DNA of 64,000 nucleotides, taken from contig NZ_JAJLQX010000014.1 in the NCBI RefSeq assembly GCF_021295095.1, positions 17,090 to 81,089 on the forward strand. The letters are read 5' to 3'. The notes below the pieces were generated by a model. The model worked only from the letters and a program-made list of their open reading frames with translations. It was not told the origin of the DNA and ran no database searches. Position 1 is the stretch's first letter, and each line of letters opens with the position of its first letter. This DNA is from Phocaeicola oris. Its GTDB lineage: Bacteria; Bacteroidota; Bacteroidia; Bacteroidales; Bacteroidaceae. This document shows, piece after piece, positions 62,950 to 64,000 of the stretch. Position numbers and translations under genes: made by a program.

Positions 62950-63900
62950 ATGATAAACAACCAATATATCGAATTCCTTCGGGAAGCGAAACTACTTATA
63001 CCGCAAAATCGTATCTATACCGACGAACTACGTCGTTTGGCTTGGGGAACAGACGCAGGCTTCTATCGGATGATTCCACAAATCATTATCCGATCAGCAA
63101 ATGAAGAAGAAGTTTCCCAACTGCTATCTTTAGCCAATAAATACAAATTGCCCGTCACATTCCGCGCGGCAGGGACAAGTCTTTCCGGTCAGGCAATCAG
63201 TGACTCTATTTTAATAATCGCCGGAAAACATTGGGAAGAGTATCATATAGCAGAAGATCGTCTGTCTGTTTCTTTGCAGCCGGGCATTATCGGAGAGAAA
63301 GTTAATGAGATTCTTGCTCCTTTTGGAAGAAAATTCGCTCCCGACCCAGCATCAATCAAAAGTGCAATGGTAGGTGGTATTGTCATAAATAATGCTTCCG
63401 GCATGAGTTGTGGGACAAAAGGGAACAGTGATAAAATGTTGCTTTCTGCCAAGTTGGTCTTTGCTGACGGATCTATGTTGAATACAGCAGATGTCAACAG
63501 CAGAAAAAGACTTGAAACTAATCATCCAAGTTTCATTCCACAGTTAATAGCCATTCGAGATAAAATCAGGGCAAACAAGAAGCTGTGTGATCGCATTAAA
63601 TATAAATATGCCATTAAAAATGTAACCGGTCTGAACATTCTGCCTTTTGTCCGTTTCAATGATCCATACGATATTATCACTCATTTAATGGTTGGTTCGG
63701 AGGGTACACTCGCATTTCTATCCGAAGTAACTATGCGGACCGAATACGATTATCCTTTTAAGGCCAGTGCCATGCTTTATTTCAAGACTATAAAGGAAGC
63801 ATGTAAGGCCGTTGTTGATATGAAAGGTATTACCGATATTCAAGACACTCAGGAAGGTACATTTAATCCTTTTCGGCGTAATGGACATTTGGTAGGCTGA
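62950..63900 (+). pseudogene. Truncated FAD-linked oxidase (GlcD-like, N-terminal part only)
   Basis: The 316-residue frame has the PCMH-type FAD-binding domain: VTFRAAGTSLSGQAISDSIL near residue 75, FAPDPASIKSAMVGGIVINNASGMSCG (as PDPASIKSAMVGGIVINNAS), and HLMVGSEGTLAFLSEVTMRTE (as MVGSEGTLAFLSEVTM). In Bacteroidales such proteins normally run to 900 or more residues with a C-terminal Fe-S/oxidase part. Here homology-like sequence fades after KEACKAVVDMK (near 63825), and the frame ends in unrelated residues (FRRNGHLVG) within a direct repeat. Probably broken by an inserted element. Confidence 0.75.
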
Positions 63901-63939
63901 AAACCTCTCGTGTTTTAGTAATGGACATTTGGTAGGCTG
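63878..63939. repeat. Two 22-nt direct repeats, 40 bp apart
   Basis: Identical copies at 63878-63899 and 63918-63939, separated by 18 nt. Confidence 0.85.
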
Positions 63940-63960
63940 GTAATTCCAGCCTACTTTTTT
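63932..63960 (+). terminator. Hairpin with T run near the window end
   Basis: GTAGGCTGG (63932-63940) and CCAGCCTAC (63946-63954) form a perfect 9-bp stem with loop TAATT, followed by six T. Confidence 0.75.
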
Positions 63961-64000
63961 ATATTCAGGAACCCATCTATGAACTTCTTTTTATTAACCT

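Larger units (their letters stand above)
63826..64000. mobile_element. Possible end of an inserted element, continues past the window
   Basis: From about 63826 the sequence no longer fits the oxidase. Two exact direct copies of a 22-nt sequence (GTAATGGACATTTGG + TAGGCTG) lie at 63878-63899 and 63918-63939. The second runs into a hairpin with a T run. Repeated transposase-binding sites near an end are known for IS21-type elements, but no transposase is visible and the type is not established. Confidence 0.4.

Overview
The window comes from a Bacteroidales gut-type bacterium (Bacteroides/Parabacteroides-like; genus not resolvable by reading). Pointers are the recurrent Bacteroidota -7 promoter motif TAnnTTTG before many genes, the SUF iron-sulfur set, a fucI/fucP pair, a fimbrillin/LamG lipoprotein, a large KamA-type radical SAM protein, a DUF1080 protein and XylR-type LacI/AraC regulators. 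Almost all of it is chromosomal core. The only sign of mobile DNA is at the right edge, where an FAD-linked oxidase is cut short next to a directly repeated 22-nt sequence.

Layout. 1-7 kb: an ECF sigma factor between two small membrane proteins, a NUDIX hydrolase, then a TPR protein paired with an outer-membrane beta-barrel. 7-14.6 kb: topA-aroK-speA-argB, a second ECF sigma/membrane-protein pair, and a YgjP-type metalloprotease. 14.9-16.1 kb (minus): secreted EEP-family phosphatase/nuclease and a small membrane protein. 16.2-27 kb: rimP-nusA-infB, then cvpA-sufBCDS-rnhB in a tight run. 27-33.7 kb (minus): copper ATPase with HMA domains at both ends, sugar-phosphate isomerase-like lipoprotein, PagL-like lipid A deacylase, large lipoprotein. 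34-39.3 kb: KamA-like radical SAM protein, a short AraC regulator with an HMA-like head, a Cys-rich DUF3109 protein and gpmI. 39.5-47.5 kb: sugar metabolism (fucI, fucP, LacI/AraC regulator, nagA, nagB, pfkA). 47.6-52 kb: GH3-family enzyme with two envelope proteins. 52.6-55.3 kb (minus): C-terminal processing protease and a PfkB kinase. 55.4-55.7 kb: three identical tRNA-Asn genes. 55.7-64 kb: LolA-like protein, DUF1080, DUF3836, enolase, fimbrillin/LamG lipoprotein with a 47-residue small protein upstream, corA, and the truncated oxidase.

The most unusual signal is not a gene. At least seven intergenic loci (about 1.53, 14.7, 27.05, 33.9, 46.4, 52.5 and 58.15 kb) carry a modular repeat with a strict 22-bp period. 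Each module has a short inverted-repeat core (mostly 5 bp, 4-nt loop, 5 bp) in the same phase. Modules differ in sequence between and within loci, yet keep the length and the potential to fold. Further points of interest are a terminator hairpin with an overlapping short ORF between the rimP promoter and rimP, mutually exclusive hairpins between infB and cvpA, two probable leaderless genes, and a protein whose signal peptide seems to need an ATT start.
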